DNA from: Opitutales bacterium
Lineage (GTDB): Bacteria > Verrucomicrobiota > Verrucomicrobiia > Opitutales > Intestinicryptomonadaceae
Assembly: GCA_017633865.1 (NCBI GenBank)
Contig: JAGBOM010000215.1
Location: 1-6,556 of the forward strand
Direction: 5' to 3'
DNA length: 6,556 bases
The translations under genes were made by a program, and so were the position numbers. Shown here piece by piece: positions 5,652 through 6,556 of the stretch; the stretch's first letter is position 1, and each line of letters opens with the position of its first letter. The notes below the pieces were generated by a model. It searched no databases and was not told where the DNA came from. It saw only the letters and a program-made list of their open reading frames with translations.

Positions 5652-6129
5652 TTTTTCCCTCCTTAAAATTGAAAACGTTTTTGCGGAATTTTCTCTTTAT
5701 CACGCCCATCGCGGCGGCCTCCGCGGCGCGCATTTTTGCGGCGTCCTCGGGCAGAATGTCGTCCACCCCCGCGAGGTGGAGCATCCCGTGCGCGACGTAA
5801 AGGCAGAGCTCCAGATTCGGCGTGTTTGAATAGCTGCCGCACACCTCTAAAGCCCTCTCCGCGCTCACGCAAATTTCGCCCGCGAAGCCCTCGAGCGGAT
5901 CTCCCTCGAAGGTTATCACGTCCGTTTTAGACGGGTCTCCCAAAAAATCGGAGTGGATTTTGCAAAGGGCCTCGTCGTCCATCACCGCGACGGAAAGCCA
6001 GCCCGCGGGCGCGCGCAGATTTTCGGGCAGAAACTCGTCCAAAACCCGCGCGAGCCTCTCCACGCGGCGCGGCTCGAAATCCACAAGCGCGCTTTGGTTA
6101 AAAACCTCGACCTTCCTCAAGCTTTTCAA
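5644..6129 (-). CDS. ybeY: Endoribonuclease YbeY (16S rRNA maturation)
   Basis: 161 residues, usual for YbeY, a metal-dependent single-strand RNase involved in 16S rRNA 3'-end maturation and ribosome quality control. Visible: LSVAVMDDEAL-x-x-IH-x-DFLGD (45-65), the conserved KTDVITF (68-74; family T-D-V-L-S-F), GEICVSAERA (84-93), and the zinc motif HGMLHLAGVDD (114-124). His114 and His118 align with the first two zinc ligands of the family, but the third, normally His in G-Y-D-H, is Asp124. The start is TTG at 6129: GGAGG lies 7 nt upstream and the TTG shares a TTGA overlap with the TGA of the preceding gene. The in-frame ATG-like alternatives are absent. The 3' end overlaps the DUF502 start by 8 nt and carries that gene's Shine-Dalgarno. 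Confidence 0.92.
   Translation of the reverse strand: MKSLRKVEVFNQSALVDFEPRRVERLARVLDEFLPENLRAPAGWLSVAVMDDEALCKIHSDFLGDPSKTDVITFEGDPLEGFAGEICVSAERALEVCGSYSNTPNLELCLYVAHGMLHLAGVDDILPEDAAKMRAAEAAAMGVIKRKFRKNVFNFKEGKNV
5657..5664 (-). promoter_or_regulatory. Strong ribosome binding site of the DUF502 gene
   Basis: AAGGAGGG on the minus strand, 5 nt before the ATG at 5651, lying within the last codons of ybeY. It is the best Shine-Dalgarno in the window and shows that this organism uses a canonical anti-SD. Confidence 0.85.
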
Positions 6130-6556
6130 AACATGTCCTCCGTTTTTTTTCGGGAATCCTCAGCGGCCTCGTAGCTTACCCTCGGGTTGAGCTCCAGCGT
6201 GAAAATCTGGCTGTCGGGGTCGAAAAACCGCCTGACGAAATTAAAATCGACGCAGCCCTCGCCTATCGCGCGGTGGTCGGCGCCCGCGTCGGTGCAGTCG
6301 TGCAAATGCCAGCCGCAGACGAGCCCGCGCAGGCTCTCCAAAAACGAGCCCATCTCGATTATGCCGCGCAGGTGCTTTATCTGCGCGTGGCCGATGTCCA
6401 CCCACGCGCGGGCGTTTGAAAGCCCCGTAAGCCGCCTTGCGAACTCCGCAAAGCGCGTGTCGAACGGAAGCTCCGCAAAGCCGTCGCGGTTCTCGACGCC
6501 TATCATAACCCCCGCCTCCGCGAAAGCCGGATTCACCCGGGCGATGTTCTCGAAAA
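6126..6556 (-). CDS. Xylose-isomerase-like TIM-barrel protein, 5' end outside the window
   Basis: The frame is open from the window edge down to the TGA at 6126-6128, so only the C-terminal ~143 residues are present; the GTG at 6536 is internal, since the codons before it (F-E-N-I-A-R-V) continue the fold. It belongs to the sugar phosphate isomerase/epimerase (AP endonuclease 2 / xylose isomerase-like) superfamily. Metal-site motifs follow in order, numbered from that GTG: MIGVENR with Glu15, AWVDIGHAQI with Asp47 and His50, WHLHDC with His79, DHRAIGEGCVDF (87-98) and TLELNPR with Glu115. Each falls at a barrel strand end as in the family. Substrate specificity cannot be read: members include tagatose and inositol epimerases and endonuclease IV. 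Its last codons contain the ybeY Shine-Dalgarno and its stop overlaps the ybeY start. Confidence 0.82.
   Translation of the reverse strand, partial: FENIARVNPAFAEAGVMIGVENRDGFAELPFDTRFAEFARRLTGLSNARAWVDIGHAQIKHLRGIIEMGSFLESLRGLVCGWHLHDCTDAGADHRAIGEGCVDFNFVRRFFDPDSQIFTLELNPRVSYEAAEDSRKKTEDMF
6137..6141 (-). promoter_or_regulatory. Ribosome binding site of ybeY
   Basis: GGAGG on the minus strand, 7 nt before the TTG at 6129, within the last codons of the upstream TIM-barrel gene. It decides the TTG start of ybeY. Confidence 0.75.

Overview
This is a compact bacterial chromosomal segment. All eight protein genes lie on the minus strand, so transcription runs from high to low coordinates. The coding DNA is GC-rich but full of A/T homopolymer runs, and the intergenic gaps are strongly AT-rich. 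RecA is a standard bacterial RecA. The gene set (RecA, a short RecO-like protein, YbeY, a DUF502 membrane protein, a stand-alone CoaC) and the overall style suggest a Gram-negative lineage. My best guess is Verrucomicrobiota of the Opitutales/Puniceicoccales type. This is inference from general feel, not from a search.

Layout in the direction of transcription. (1) 6556 to 4381 is a tightly packed operon: the 3' part of a xylose-isomerase-like TIM-barrel gene, ybeY (16S rRNA maturation endonuclease), a two-helix DUF502 membrane protein, and a short recO-like gene. Its three junctions overlap by 4, 8 and 4 nt. Two of the overlaps are TTGA, in which a TTG start shares bases with the preceding TGA stop, and strong Shine-Dalgarno sequences sit inside the upstream genes. 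(2) recA (4243 to 3161) is a separate unit with a near-consensus sigma70-type promoter at 4346-4319 and a clean intrinsic terminator at 3143-3120. (3) coaC and rsmE form a pair (3037 to 1702) separated by 10 nt. (4) A membrane-anchored, cysteine-less relative of the YyaL/DUF255 (SSP411, spermatogenesis-associated protein 20-like) family occupies 1665 to 136. (5) The last 135 bases hold no gene I can support, only an A/T-rich tail with an 11-nt T tract (minus strand), a small palindrome and a 13-bp direct repeat.

Functionally this is mostly housekeeping: recombination and repair (RecO loads RecA), ribosome maturation and rRNA modification (YbeY, RsmE), and CoA synthesis (CoaC). I see no mobile element, CRISPR array, phage gene, tRNA or rRNA, and no obvious new defence or biosynthetic system. 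The points worth a second look are the divergent YyaL-like protein that has lost its thioredoxin cysteines, a YbeY whose third zinc ligand is Asp instead of His, the repeated TTGA start/stop overlaps, a RecO-like protein without a zinc-finger cluster, and the contrast between SD-led genes inside the operon and SD-less genes that start transcription units.
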